64,000 nt of DNA from Agromyces intestinalis (lineage in GTDB: Bacteria > Actinomycetota > Actinomycetes > Actinomycetales > Microbacteriaceae): positions 2,418,001 through 2,482,000 of the forward strand of contig NZ_CP043505.1 in assembly GCF_008365295.1 (NCBI RefSeq), read 5' to 3'. How positions within the stretch are numbered: the stretch's first letter is position 1; the number at the start of each line of letters is the position of its first letter. The translations under genes and the position numbers were made by a program. The notes under the pieces are model-generated. The model ran no database searches. It had not been told where the DNA came from and saw nothing but the letters and a program-made list of their open reading frames with translations. Below, in pieces: positions 1 through 8,590 of the stretch.

Positions 1-152
1 GCGCCCGAACCGAGCACCGCGCCCGCGATCGCGACCACCGCGGTGACCGCGACGATGAAGACCCTCGCGATGTCGGCGCCGGTCGCGGGCGCCGCAGTCG
101 GCGGCGGGGTCGCCGCGACCACCCCCTCGGTGTCGCCCGCCCCGTCGCTCAC
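1..152 (-). CDS. N-terminal fragment of a membrane protein, cut by the left edge
   Basis: The frame opens with GTG at 152 and runs leftward off the window. The visible ~50 residues are an Ala/Pro/Gly-rich hydrophilic stretch of about 28 residues followed by a hydrophobic segment that looks like a transmembrane helix. The GTG overlaps the stop codon of the upstream carboxylate-amine ligase gene (GTGA, 4 bases), so the two are probably translationally coupled. Too little is visible to assign a family. Confidence 0.6.
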   Translation of the reverse strand, partial: MSDGAGDTEGVVAATPPPTAAPATGADIARVFIVAVTAVVAIAGAVLGSG

Positions 153-1261
153 GCCGCCCGGCGATCGGGGTCGTTGCAGATCGTCGCCGCGAACAGCCGC
201 TCGAGGCCCTCGGTGCCGCCGCGCCGGAACGCCGCGCGCTGGCGGATGGCCCCGGTGCCCGCCTGCAGCAGCCGCGCGACCAGATCGGCCACCCGTGGGG
301 CGTCGCCCGAGCGTTCGAGGTACGGCCCGATACGTTCGAGCAGGCGCTCGAGCACGACCCGCGCGTCGGCCAGGTCGCGGGTCGCCGGGTCGTACATCAG
401 ACCGCGCAGGCCCGTGTGTGCGGCGTGCATGACCGCCGCGCTCAACAGCTCGGCCGGCATGTCCGCCTCGCGAGGCGGGCCGCCGGCGGTGTCGATCGCG
501 TACTCGACGAGGCCGCGGCACACCGCGGCGATGAGCAGTGTGTCCTCGGCGGTGAGCTGCGCGTCGGCCATGCGGAACTCGATGGTCGGCAGCTGCTCGC
601 TGAGCCGCACGTTCCACATGATGAGGTGCACGTCGCTGATGCCCGCCATGCCCAGCAGCGCCTGGATGCGCCGGTCGTAGTCGTTCGCGTCGCGGAACCG
701 GGGCGGGGACCCCGCCGTCGGCCAGCGTCGCAACTGGATGGTGCGCCAGCTCTCGTACCCCGTGTCGAAGCCGCGGAAGAAGGGCGAGTTGCCCGACATC
801 GCGGTCAGCAGCGGCAGCCACGGCCGTACGGTGTTCAGCGCGACCACCCCGGCCTCGCGGTCGGGAACGCCGACGTGCACGTGCAGGCCGCTGAACTGGT
901 GATCGGCGATGAGGCCGGCCATATCGCGCACGATGCGCTCGTACCGCTCGAGGTGTGCGACCGCCGGGAACGCGTGCGCGTCGGGGGTCGTGCCGGTGCT
1001 CGCGACGAGCGTGCCGAGCCGGGTCGCCTCGTCGGCGATGCGGCGGCGGAAGGCGCCCAGCGCGGACTCGGCGTCGTCGAGCTCGGTGAACACGCGCGAA
1101 GCGTGCTCGACCTGCGAGGCGAGGAACTCGCGGTGGGTGTACTGCGCCCAGGCGGGTTCGGATGCCAGCTGCGCGAACGCCTGCTCGGCCACGTCGGCCG
1201 GACGCAGGGTGACGGGGTCGAGGAAGATGAACTCCTCCTCGATGCCGAACGTGGTCGCCAT
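149..1261 (-). CDS. YbdK-type carboxylate-amine ligase (glutamate-cysteine ligase 2 family)
   Basis: A 370-residue cytosolic protein of the GCS2 family, which joins a carboxylate to an amine using ATP; gamma-glutamylcysteine synthesis is the nominal reaction but many YbdK-type members have weak or different activity. Visible hallmarks are the N-terminal GIEEEF glutamate cluster (residues 5-10), the central HVHVG histidine motif and a later EFRMADAQ segment. I chose ATG 1261 because GGGAGG lies 5 bases upstream; an in-frame ATG five codons earlier lacks a ribosome site. The end overlaps the GTG of the next gene by 4 bases. Family is clear; the true substrate is not. Confidence 0.85.
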   Translation of the reverse strand: MATTFGIEEEFIFLDPVTLRPADVAEQAFAQLASEPAWAQYTHREFLASQVEHASRVFTELDDAESALGAFRRRIADEATRLGTLVASTGTTPDAHAFPAVAHLERYERIVRDMAGLIADHQFSGLHVHVGVPDREAGVVALNTVRPWLPLLTAMSGNSPFFRGFDTGYESWRTIQLRRWPTAGSPPRFRDANDYDRRIQALLGMAGISDVHLIMWNVRLSEQLPTIEFRMADAQLTAEDTLLIAAVCRGLVEYAIDTAGGPPREADMPAELLSAAVMHAAHTGLRGLMYDPATRDLADARVVLERLLERIGPYLERSGDAPRVADLVARLLQAGTGAIRQRAAFRRGGTEGLERLFAATICNDPDRRAA

Positions 1262-1446
1262 GGCGCCTCCCGTCACTCTGTACGAGCCTGCGGGGCTTCG
1301 GATGGGGTGTCAACCGTTTGCGCCGGTTCGTCCGGTGTGGCAGACATCCGGCGACACGGGCCGACGCGACCGGATGCTCCGACCGGATGCCTCGACGCGC
1401 GTCGCTCGTCGCGGCGATGTCGGCGGCCCGGCGTACCGTTGGCGCC

Positions 1447-1671
1447 ATGAGCGAGCAGATGCAGCAGAACGTCCTCCCCGAGGGCACCGCCGTGCTCGAC
1501 GACCCGTGCCCGCGCTGCGGCTCGACCGGCGTGCGGGTCATCCTCTACGGCCCTCTCGACCTCGAGGTCGAGGCGGTGCCCGGCTTCGCCGGCCCCGACG
1601 ACTCGCCCATCTTCGACTGCCGCGACTGCGGCTTCGAGTGGGGGCTCTCGGTGCACGACCTGCTCGTGTAG
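1447..1671 (+). CDS. small zinc-ribbon protein
   Basis: A 74-residue protein with two CxxC pairs (CPRC near residue 21 and CRDC near residue 60), the layout of a single zinc ribbon; the C-terminus ends GLSVHDLLV. Role unknown. A TACCGT hexamer ends 7 bases before the ATG and there is no Shine-Dalgarno, so the mRNA is probably leaderless. Divergent from the ligase gene. Codon use is normal for the window. Confidence 0.65.
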   Translation: MSEQMQQNVLPEGTAVLDDPCPRCGSTGVRVILYGPLDLEVEAVPGFAGPDDSPIFDCRDCGFEWGLSVHDLLV

Positions 1672-1697
1672 CGCCGCGCGTCACCCCGAGCGCCGTC

Positions 1698-2738
1698 TCA
1701 GTCGCCCGGATGCTCCTCGAGCAGTTCGTCGTGGATGCGGCGCAGGTCCTCGACGAGCGATCCGATCACGACCCAGTGGGTCGACTGCGGCGGTTTCACG
1801 ACGAGCGTCGAGGTGAGCGCCGGGATCGCCGAGGTCGGCGGGTCGGGCACCACATCGGCGAGGTGCACGGCGAGTCGCACGTCGTGCGCCGCCCGACGCA
1901 GCTGCTCGATGATCGCGGGCACCGTCGACTCCGCCGAGAGCTCGTCGTCGTAGTGATCGACGAACGCGCGCGTCATGCCGATCACCTGCGTGACGATCGG
2001 GCCGAGTCGTTCGAGCAGGGTGCGCAGGTGCGCGAGCTCCTCGCGGTGCGCCGAGCGGCGCGGGTTGAACGTCAGCGACTCCTCGCCCGCGCGGATCGAG
2101 GCGTCGGCGGCGTCGCGCATCGGGCGCATGAGCCGCGCCTGCAGCATCAGCTCCTCGCGCGCCGCGGGCGGCTGCGCCGTCTCGAGCGCGGCGGCGAGCC
2201 GGTCGAGCGAGGCGGCGAGCTCGCCGCCCAGCAGCGCCAGGTCGCGACGCGCCGGCGCGATCGCCACCGGCGGCACGACGAGCGCGTTCACGACGATGCC
2301 GATCGCCGCGCCGATGAGCGTCTCGAGCACACGGGCGAGCGCGTACTCGGGTGACGACGCGCCGAGCGCGAGCACGAGCATCGCGCTGATCGCGACCTGG
2401 TTCGCGGTGCCCGGGGTCATCTTCAGCACCCACGCGAGCACCATCGCGACGACCACGGCGAGCAGCACGATCCAGCTCGACTGCCCCAGCACGAGCGAGA
2501 TGGCGGTCGCCACGAGCACGCCGATGATGACGCCGATCGACCGTTCGATCGCCTTGCCGAACGACTGGTTCACGCTCGGCTGCACCACCAGCAGTGCGGC
2601 GATCGCGGCGAACACCGGCAGCTGACCCGGCACGAGCCATCCGGCCAGCAACCAGGCAGCGATCGTCGCGACCGCGGCCTTGCCCACCTGGATGATCGGC
2701 GGGCGCTTCGCCGCGCGCAGCGTGTCGGCGAATCCCAT
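1698..2738 (-). CDS. FUSC/aromatic-acid-exporter-type membrane protein
   Basis: A 346-residue protein with an N-terminal block of about six closely spaced hydrophobic segments (residues ~15-165) and a soluble Arg/Glu-rich C-terminal half. This matches one half of FUSC/ArAE proteins, which are linked to export of aromatic acids or to membrane stress. Start ATG 2738 follows a TAGCGT hexamer by 7 bases without a ribosome site, so it is probably leaderless. It is convergent with the zinc-ribbon gene with 26 bases between. Substrate cannot be told. Confidence 0.7.
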   Translation of the reverse strand: MGFADTLRAAKRPPIIQVGKAAVATIAAWLLAGWLVPGQLPVFAAIAALLVVQPSVNQSFGKAIERSIGVIIGVLVATAISLVLGQSSWIVLLAVVVAMVLAWVLKMTPGTANQVAISAMLVLALGASSPEYALARVLETLIGAAIGIVVNALVVPPVAIAPARRDLALLGGELAASLDRLAAALETAQPPAAREELMLQARLMRPMRDAADASIRAGEESLTFNPRRSAHREELAHLRTLLERLGPIVTQVIGMTRAFVDHYDDELSAESTVPAIIEQLRRAAHDVRLAVHLADVVPDPPTSAIPALTSTLVVKPPQSTHWVVIGSLVEDLRRIHDELLEEHPGD

Positions 2739-2785
2739 GCGATCCACGCTAGTCAGCGCGCCCGGCCGGGGCATAGCATCTGGCC

Positions 2786-3613
2786 ATGGCGCGGAGGCCC
2801 ACCCTGACCCGCATCGGCGGACCGACCCTGCTCATCGAACTCGCGGGCTGGCGCATCCTCGTCGACCCGACCTTCGATCCACCCGGCCGAACCTACTCGT
2901 TCGGATGGGGCACCTCGTCGAGGAAGACCGAGGGGCCGGCCGTGCCCTCGACCGACCTGCCGCCTGTCGACGTGGTGCTGCTCAGCCACGACCAGCACGC
3001 CGACAACCTCGACGAAGCGGGCCGAGCGCTGCTGCCGGGCGCCGGCGAGGTGATCACGACCGTCGCCGGGGCACGGCGGCTGAAGCGGCAGGGCCTGCGG
3101 CGTGCGCACGGTCTGCACGCGTGGGAGACCGCGGTCATCCCGCCCAATGACGGCGAGTCGTCCGACGACGGCGGCGCGCGCGCCTCGCTCACCGTCACCG
3201 CGACGCCCGCCCGCCACGGGCCGGCGTGGGCGCGACCGATCGTCGGCAGCGTGATCGGCTTCGCGCTGTCGGTCGGCGACGCACCCGAGACCGCGGTGTG
3301 GATCTCGGGCGACAGCGTGCTGCACGAGGGCCTGCGCGACGCCGCTGCGCGGCTCGACGTCGATGTCGCGGTCGTGCATCTCGGAGGCGTGCAGTTCCCC
3401 GTGACCGGGTCGGCGCGCTACACGATGACCGCGTCGAGTGCGATCGAGCTGATCGGTTCGCTGCAGCCGCGCGCGGTCGTCCCCGTGCACTTCGACCAGT
3501 GGACCCACTTCCGTGAGCCGGGCGAATCGGCCCGCCGGGTGCTCGACGAGGCGTCCGTCGCGGTGCGGGACAAGGTCGTCTGGCTCGAGCGGGGGCTGCC
3601 GACGGTGGTCTGA
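2786..3613 (+). CDS. metallo-beta-lactamase-fold hydrolase
   Basis: 275 residues. The motif LSHDQHADNLD (near residue 70) resembles the HxHxDN metal-binding signature, with the first histidine followed by DQHADN; later blocks include an IWISGDS aspartate and a VPVHFDQW histidine near the end. The shape is that of UlaG-like/metal-dependent hydrolases of the MBL superfamily. Substrate unknown. Start: TAGCAT ends 6 bases before the ATG, consistent with leaderless translation. Divergent from the FUSC gene, sharing a 47-base promoter region. Confidence 0.7.
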   Translation: MARRPTLTRIGGPTLLIELAGWRILVDPTFDPPGRTYSFGWGTSSRKTEGPAVPSTDLPPVDVVLLSHDQHADNLDEAGRALLPGAGEVITTVAGARRLKRQGLRRAHGLHAWETAVIPPNDGESSDDGGARASLTVTATPARHGPAWARPIVGSVIGFALSVGDAPETAVWISGDSVLHEGLRDAAARLDVDVAVVHLGGVQFPVTGSARYTMTASSAIELIGSLQPRAVVPVHFDQWTHFREPGESARRVLDEASVAVRDKVVWLERGLPTVV

Positions 3614-3640
3614 GCGGCGCGGGCATGACAGGATCGGCCC

Positions 3641-4582
3641 GTGGCCGACCGACTCATGCTGCTCGACACCGCTTCGCTGTACTTCCGCGCGTTCTACGGC
3701 GTGCCCGACTCGATCCGGCGGGCCGACGGCACGCCCGTGAACGCGGTGCGGGGGCTGCTCGACATGATCGCTCGGCTCGTCGTCGACTTCGAGGCGACTC
3801 ACCTCATCGCCTGCTGGGACGACGATTGGCGCCCCGCGTGGCGGGTCGAACTCATCCCGAGCTACAAGGCGCACCGGGTCGCGCAGGTCGTGCCTGGCCC
3901 CGCGCCCGACGTCGAGGAGGTGCCCGACCCGCTCGAGGCGCAGGTGCCGCTCATCCTCGAGACGCTTGCGCTCGCCGGCATCACGGTGATCGGCGCGCCC
4001 GAGCACGAGGCCGACGATGTCATCGGCACGCTGGCGACGGATGCGGGGCTCCCCGTCGACGTCGTGACCGGCGACCGCGACCTGTTCCAGCTCGTCTCCG
4101 ACGCCGATGGGGTGCGGGTGATCTACACCGCTCGCGGCATGAGCAAGCTCGAGGTGCTCACCGACGCCGTCGTCGTGCAGAAGTACGGCGTGCTGCCCGA
4201 GCAGTACGCCGACTTCGCGGTGCTGCGCGGCGATGCGTCCGACGGGCTGCCGGGCGTGGCCGGCGTCGGAGAGAAGACCGCGGCCGGGCTCCTGCAGAAA
4301 TTCGTCGACCTCGACGGGATTCGCGAGGCCGCGGCGTCGGGGGCGCCCGGCATGGCGGCGGGCGTGCGCGCGAAGGTGCTCGGGGCATCCGACTACCTGG
4401 ATGTCGCGCCCACCGTCGTTCGCGTCGTGCGCGATCTCGACCTGCCGCCCTTCGACGCACGGCTCAGACCCGTGGCGGGCGACGCGCGCGCACGGCTCGA
4501 GCAGCTCGCGACCGAGTGGAACCTCGGCGGGTCGGTCGCGCGGGTGCTCGCGGCGCTGGATGCGGTGGGCGAGCGGGCGTAG
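3641..4582 (+). CDS. 5'-3' exonuclease (FEN/PolA N-terminal type)
   Basis: 313 residues matching the stand-alone 5'-3' exonuclease family related to the N-terminal domain of DNA polymerase I. Acidic metal-ligand motifs are visible: LLDTASLYFRAF at the N-terminus, EHEADDVIGTLA, VVTGDRDLFQLV and GDASDGLPGVAGVGEKTA (the helix-3-turn that binds DNA). It probably removes flaps and RNA primers in replication and repair. GTG start preceded by CAGGAT ending 6 bases upstream and no ribosome site. Normal length for the family; no polymerase domain follows. Confidence 0.85.
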   Translation: MADRLMLLDTASLYFRAFYGVPDSIRRADGTPVNAVRGLLDMIARLVVDFEATHLIACWDDDWRPAWRVELIPSYKAHRVAQVVPGPAPDVEEVPDPLEAQVPLILETLALAGITVIGAPEHEADDVIGTLATDAGLPVDVVTGDRDLFQLVSDADGVRVIYTARGMSKLEVLTDAVVVQKYGVLPEQYADFAVLRGDASDGLPGVAGVGEKTAAGLLQKFVDLDGIREAAASGAPGMAAGVRAKVLGASDYLDVAPTVVRVVRDLDLPPFDARLRPVAGDARARLEQLATEWNLGGSVARVLAALDAVGERA

Positions 4583-4628
4583 GAGCGTCGCCGGCGGGGG
4601 TCGGTCGCCGGGCCGGTAGGGTCGCAGC

Positions 4629-4964
4629 GTGGTCGAACGGCTCTTCTCCTATGGCACCCTTCGCCTGCCCCACGTGCAGCGCGAGACGTTCGGCGGCCAG
4701 CTGCCGACGCGTGCCGACGCGCTCGTCGGCTGGCGGCTGCGGATGCTTCGCATCGCCGATCCCGCGGTCGTGGCGCTCAGCGGTGAGGCGGAGCATCCGA
4801 TCCTCGAACGCACCGGCGACCCGGCCGATCGGGTCGAGGGCGCGGTGCTCGAGCTGACGGCCGCCCAGCTCGCTGCCGCCGACGCGTACGAGGTCGATGA
4901 CTACGCACGGGTGCCGGTGACACTCGCGTCGGGCCTCGACGCGTGGGTGTACGCGGCGCGCTGA
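4629..4964 (+). CDS. gamma-glutamylcyclotransferase-like (AIG2) protein
   Basis: 111 residues with the N-terminal LFSYGTLRLP motif that marks the GGCT/AIG2 fold (YGxLR), which cyclises gamma-glutamyl-amine conjugates to 5-oxoproline. A conserved glutamate would be expected mid-protein; E61-EGAVLEL is the best candidate. GTG start at 4629 follows TAGGGT by 6 bases, a leaderless layout. Faces the LacI gene across a palindromic repeat. Confidence 0.7.
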   Translation: MVERLFSYGTLRLPHVQRETFGGQLPTRADALVGWRLRMLRIADPAVVALSGEAEHPILERTGDPADRVEGAVLELTAAQLAAADAYEVDDYARVPVTLASGLDAWVYAAR

Positions 4965-5018
4965 TCCGCACGAGCTGACGAGACCTCGCGCCCCGGGCGC
5001 GCACCCGCTTCCTGCGGG

Positions 5019-5086
5019 GAGAACACAGGATCAACCGCGCGTTCCCCGCCCCAGGCGAGCCATGGGACGGCTGATCCTGTTTTCTC
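5019..5086. repeat. palindromic repeat, AAAACAGGAT family, copy 1
   Basis: A 68-base imperfect palindrome with arms gagaacacaggatca (5019-5033) and tgatcctgttttctc (5072-5086), 14 of 15 pairing. It lies between two convergent genes, so it could act as a bidirectional terminator. The same ends recur at 20107, 20232 and 33630 with different interiors. Confidence 0.8.
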
Positions 5087-5146
5087 ACGTTACGGCGCCG
5101 CAGGCCGGCGGCCCGCCCCGGATCGTCGGGGTGGGTCGGCGCCAGC

Positions 5147-6178
5147 TCAGCGGCGGGGGATCGTGGAACCGCGGATGACGAGGCGCACGGGCAGGTACTG
5201 CACGCCCGTGGCGGGCTCGGCGCCGTCGATGGCGTCGAAGATACGCATCGCGGCGGCGCGGCCGAGCTGCTTGAGGTTGGCGTCGATGCTCGTGAGCTCG
5301 GGGCGGGAGTTCGTAGCCAGCACCTCCCAGTTGTCGTAGCCGATCACGGCGACGTCTTCGGGCACGCGCTTGTCGAGATCGCGCAGCGTGTCGAGCACGC
5401 CGCGCGCGATCTGGTCGCTGCCGCAGACGATGCCGTCGACGTCGGGGTGGCTCGCGAGCAGCAGGGCGGATGCATCGCGGCCCCAGTGCTCGGTCCACTC
5501 GGAGTACAGCACGTCGCCGACGAGTTCGAGCCCCGCGTCGGCGAGTGCGGCCTGCACGCCGACGGTGCGGTCTTGGGCCGCGGCGTAGGCCGGGTCGCCG
5601 CTGATGTGCGCGATACGGCGGCGGCCGGTGGCGATGAGGTGCTCGGCCGCGAGCCGACCGCCGGTGACGTTGTCCGGGGTGACCGAGACGTCCGTGTCGT
5701 CGTCGCTCGGCGCGTACGCGTACACGACGGGCACGGGCAGATCGTGCCCGAGCGACGGCCGCGGATCGGTCTGCCGGCCGACGACGATGATGCCGTCGAC
5801 GCGTCGGTTGAGCAGCGCCTTGAGGTGATGCTGCTCGCGAATCGCGTCGCCGCGGGCGTCGCACAGGAACACGTTCACCTGGCCCGCGCCGAACGCGTCC
5901 TCGGCGCCCATCAGGATCGGGATGACGAACCGGCCCTCGAGGTCGCTCGTGAGCAGGCCGACGGTGCCCGTTCGCCCCGCGGTCAGGCTGCGGGCGAGGG
6001 CGTTCGGCGTGAACGAGAGCGACTCGGCCGCCTCGATGACGCGCCGGCGGGTCGCGGCGGCGACCTGGTCGCGGCCGTTGATGGCCTTCGACGCGGTGGC
6101 GAGCGAGACGCCGGCCAACCGGGCGACATCGCTCAGTGTGGCGGTTCGACTGCTGCCGCCCGACTCCGATCGCGCCAT
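5147..6178 (-). CDS. LacI-family transcriptional regulator of the adjacent sugar operon
   Basis: 343 residues: LacI-type helix-turn-helix (TLSDVARLAGVSLATASKA, about residues 14-32), hinge helix, then a periplasmic-binding-protein-like effector domain to the end. It is divergent from the ABC/GH127 operon with 208 bases between, the classic arrangement for a local repressor that senses the imported sugar. A good ribosome site (gggaggtgcc) precedes the ATG. The probable operator is the TACCGGTA palindrome at 6200-6207. The effector, perhaps L-arabinose or an oligomer, is inferred from the GH127 partner only. Confidence 0.85.
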   Translation of the reverse strand: MARSESGGSSRTATLSDVARLAGVSLATASKAINGRDQVAAATRRRVIEAAESLSFTPNALARSLTAGRTGTVGLLTSDLEGRFVIPILMGAEDAFGAGQVNVFLCDARGDAIREQHHLKALLNRRVDGIIVVGRQTDPRPSLGHDLPVPVVYAYAPSDDDTDVSVTPDNVTGGRLAAEHLIATGRRRIAHISGDPAYAAAQDRTVGVQAALADAGLELVGDVLYSEWTEHWGRDASALLLASHPDVDGIVCGSDQIARGVLDTLRDLDKRVPEDVAVIGYDNWEVLATNSRPELTSIDANLKQLGRAAAMRIFDAIDGAEPATGVQYLPVRLVIRGSTIPRR

Positions 6179-6199
6179 GGCACCTCCCTGCTGAAACGC

Positions 6200-6245
6200 T
6201 ACCGGTACACGGCTCTTGACGGCCGCACAGCGCCCAGAGTAGCGT
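6200..6245 (+). promoter_or_regulatory. promoter and likely LacI operator of the ABC/GH127 operon
   Basis: TTGACG (6216-6221) and TAGCGT (6240-6245) are separated by 18 bases, a good sigma-70-type pair. A perfect TACCGGTA palindrome with the central CG typical of LacI operators sits just upstream of the -35 (6200-6207). The predicted start near 6252 leaves a 5' leader of about 135 bases, in which I see no clear structure. Confidence 0.5.
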
Positions 6246-6386
6246 GCCGAAAGGCATTTCGGTGTTTTCGTTCGTGCGGCGCCAGGTCTTCGGCAGACGC
6301 CGCTCGCGAGGCATCCGGGCCGCCGATGCGATCACAGATTCCGGGTCCGGTGCGGATCCGCTCAACGACGAGCTAGGAGAACACAG

Positions 6387-7682
6387 ATGAGACGATCCAT
6401 CCGCCGCGGCACGCGCGTGATCGCGCTGCTCGCCGCAGGCGCCCTGACCGTCGGCCTCGCCGCCTGCTCGGGCGGCGACGACGGCGACAGCACGAGCCTG
6501 GCCGACGCCGGCGTCGACGGCGTCGACGACGGCTCGACCCTCACGCTCTGGACTCGCGCGCCGCTCGAGAAGCAGGCGAAGCTCCTGGTCGAGGCCTACA
6601 ACGACAGCCACGAGAACCAGGTCGAGCTCACCGTCGTGCCGAACGACGACTACGTCGCCAAGGTCGGTGCGGCGGCCGGCTCCAACGGCCTGCCCGACCT
6701 GTTCGCGGCCGACATCGTGTACGTGCCGAACTGGGTGCAGCAGGGCCTGTTCCAGGACATCACCGCGAACATCGACGGCTTCGACTTCAAGGACGAGATC
6801 AACCAGGGCCACCTCTCGGCCGGCACCCTCGACGGCAAGGAGCACGTGCTGCCGTTCGTGCTCGACCTGTCGATGCTGTTCTGGAACAAAGACCTCGCGA
6901 CCGAGGCCGGCCTCGACGCCGAATCGGGCCCCGCGAACCTCGAGGAGTACGCCGAGTGGGCCAAGGCCATCCAGGCGCTGAACAAGCCCGACACCTACGG
7001 CACGGCGACGGGCCTCAACTGCGGCGGATGCCTCGTGTTCACCTGGTTCCCGAGCATCTGGGCCGACGGCGACGAGGTGCTGAGCGACGACGGCACCGAG
7101 TCGCTGCTCGCCGGCGACACCGCCAAGGCGGTCTACGACACGTGGCGCGACCTCTGGGAGTCGGGTGCGGTGCTGCCGAGCTCGAAGGATGAGGCCGGCC
7201 CCACCTGGACGGCCGGGTTCACCGAGGGCAAGGTCGGGCTCATGTTCTACCCCGCGACGCTGCTCTCGTCGACGCCGTTCGACGTCGGCGTGGCCGGCAT
7301 CCCCGGGCCGGGCGGCGGCGGGTCGACGTTCGTCGGCGGTGACGGCATCGGCGTGTCGAAGGACTCGACGAAGGCCGCGCAGGCGTGGAACTTCCTCAGC
7401 TGGATGATGTCGGAGGACGCCCAGGTCGGCGTGCTCGCGAAGGACAACGACGTGGTGTCGCGCAGCGACCTCGCCGACAACGAGTACTCGCAGAAGGACC
7501 CGCGCCTGATCACGATCAACGAGGTCGCCGGCAACGGCGACACCCCCGTCGCGATCAACTTCCAGCAGGCGTTCAACGCGCCGAACAGCCCGTGGCTGAC
7601 GCTGGTGCGCAACGCCGTGCTCGAGGGCACCGACACCGTCGACGCCGACAACGACGAGATCACGGCGGTGCTGCAGCAGTGA
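6387..7682 (+). CDS. CUT1 sugar ABC transporter, lipoprotein binding protein
   Basis: 431 residues, family-1 extracellular solute-binding protein. The N-terminus has a twin-arginine-like RRSIRRGTR start, hydrophobic core and lipobox LAAC (Cys at residue 28), so it is anchored outside the membrane. Tryptophan/aromatic-rich segments (LTLWTR, FWNKDL, FTWFPSIW) fit a sugar-binding cleft. First gene of the operon; ribosome site AGGAG precedes ATG 6387. Binds the sugar delivered to the two permeases. No ATPase gene is nearby, so a shared MsiK-like ATPase elsewhere is likely. Confidence 0.88.
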   Translation: MRRSIRRGTRVIALLAAGALTVGLAACSGGDDGDSTSLADAGVDGVDDGSTLTLWTRAPLEKQAKLLVEAYNDSHENQVELTVVPNDDYVAKVGAAAGSNGLPDLFAADIVYVPNWVQQGLFQDITANIDGFDFKDEINQGHLSAGTLDGKEHVLPFVLDLSMLFWNKDLATEAGLDAESGPANLEEYAEWAKAIQALNKPDTYGTATGLNCGGCLVFTWFPSIWADGDEVLSDDGTESLLAGDTAKAVYDTWRDLWESGAVLPSSKDEAGPTWTAGFTEGKVGLMFYPATLLSSTPFDVGVAGIPGPGGGGSTFVGGDGIGVSKDSTKAAQAWNFLSWMMSEDAQVGVLAKDNDVVSRSDLADNEYSQKDPRLITINEVAGNGDTPVAINFQQAFNAPNSPWLTLVRNAVLEGTDTVDADNDEITAVLQQ

Positions 7683-8590
7683 GCACCCTCAGCCAGCCGG
7701 CAGCGCTCCGGCAACGTCGACGTGGCCGTCGCGCCACCGGGGCGCTCGCCGGCTGGCTGTACGCCCTGCCCACCGCGCTGTTCGTGCTCGGGCTGTTCCT
7801 CATCCCGCTCGCGCTCGTCGTGCAGATGTCGGCCAGCGACTGGCCGCTGCTCGGCGGCAACCAGGGGTGGAACCTCCCGCAGAACTACTCCGACGCGGTG
7901 AGCAACCGGTTCTTCTGGGACTCGGTCGGGTTCACCCTGAAGTACACCGTGCTCACCACGGTGATCCTGCTCGCGCTGAGCCTCGGCCTCGCGTTGCTGG
8001 TACAGGAGTCGACGAGGTGGAAGGGCCTGCTGCGCACGTCGTTCCTGGTGCCCAGCGCACTCGGCCTGGCATCCGCATCGCTGCTGTTCTACGTGCTGTA
8101 CTCGCCGATCGCCGGGCCCTTCGCCGGGCTGATGAAGTCGTGGGGGTTCACCTTCCTCGGCACCCCCGAGGGTGCGCTCTGGTCGACGATCTTCCTCATC
8201 GTCTGGCGGTACGCGGGGTTCTACATGCTGCTCATGCTCGTGGGCCTGCAGGGCATCCCCGACGACGTGTACGAGGCGGCGCGCATCGACGGGGCATCCC
8301 GGTGGCAGACGTTCCGCACCATCACCCTCCCGCTGCTGCGCCCGACCCTCGCGCTGACCACCGTGCTGTGCGTGACGGGGTCGCTGCTCGCGTTCGAGCA
8401 GTTCTACATCCTCACCAAGGGCGGGCCCGACAACTCGACCATCACCATCGTGCAGCTCATCTACAACGTGGCGTTCCAGGGCCAGAACGACCTGGGCATC
8501 GCGGGCGCGCTCAGCGTGATCGTGCTGCTCGCCCTCATCGTGATCAACGTCGCGCAGATCCGCGCGTTCAACCGGAAGGCCGAGGACTGA
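7679..8590 (+). CDS. CUT1 sugar ABC transporter permease (MalF-like)
   Basis: 303 residues with six predicted membrane helices and the EAA-type loop YEAARIDGASRWQTFRTITLP that contacts the ATPase. GTG 7679 overlaps the stop of the binding-protein gene by 4 bases. Starts further upstream in this frame would lie inside the binding-protein gene and are rejected. Works with the next permease. Confidence 0.88.
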   Translation: MSTLSQPAALRQRRRGRRATGALAGWLYALPTALFVLGLFLIPLALVVQMSASDWPLLGGNQGWNLPQNYSDAVSNRFFWDSVGFTLKYTVLTTVILLALSLGLALLVQESTRWKGLLRTSFLVPSALGLASASLLFYVLYSPIAGPFAGLMKSWGFTFLGTPEGALWSTIFLIVWRYAGFYMLLMLVGLQGIPDDVYEAARIDGASRWQTFRTITLPLLRPTLALTTVLCVTGSLLAFEQFYILTKGGPDNSTITIVQLIYNVAFQGQNDLGIAGALSVIVLLALIVINVAQIRAFNRKAED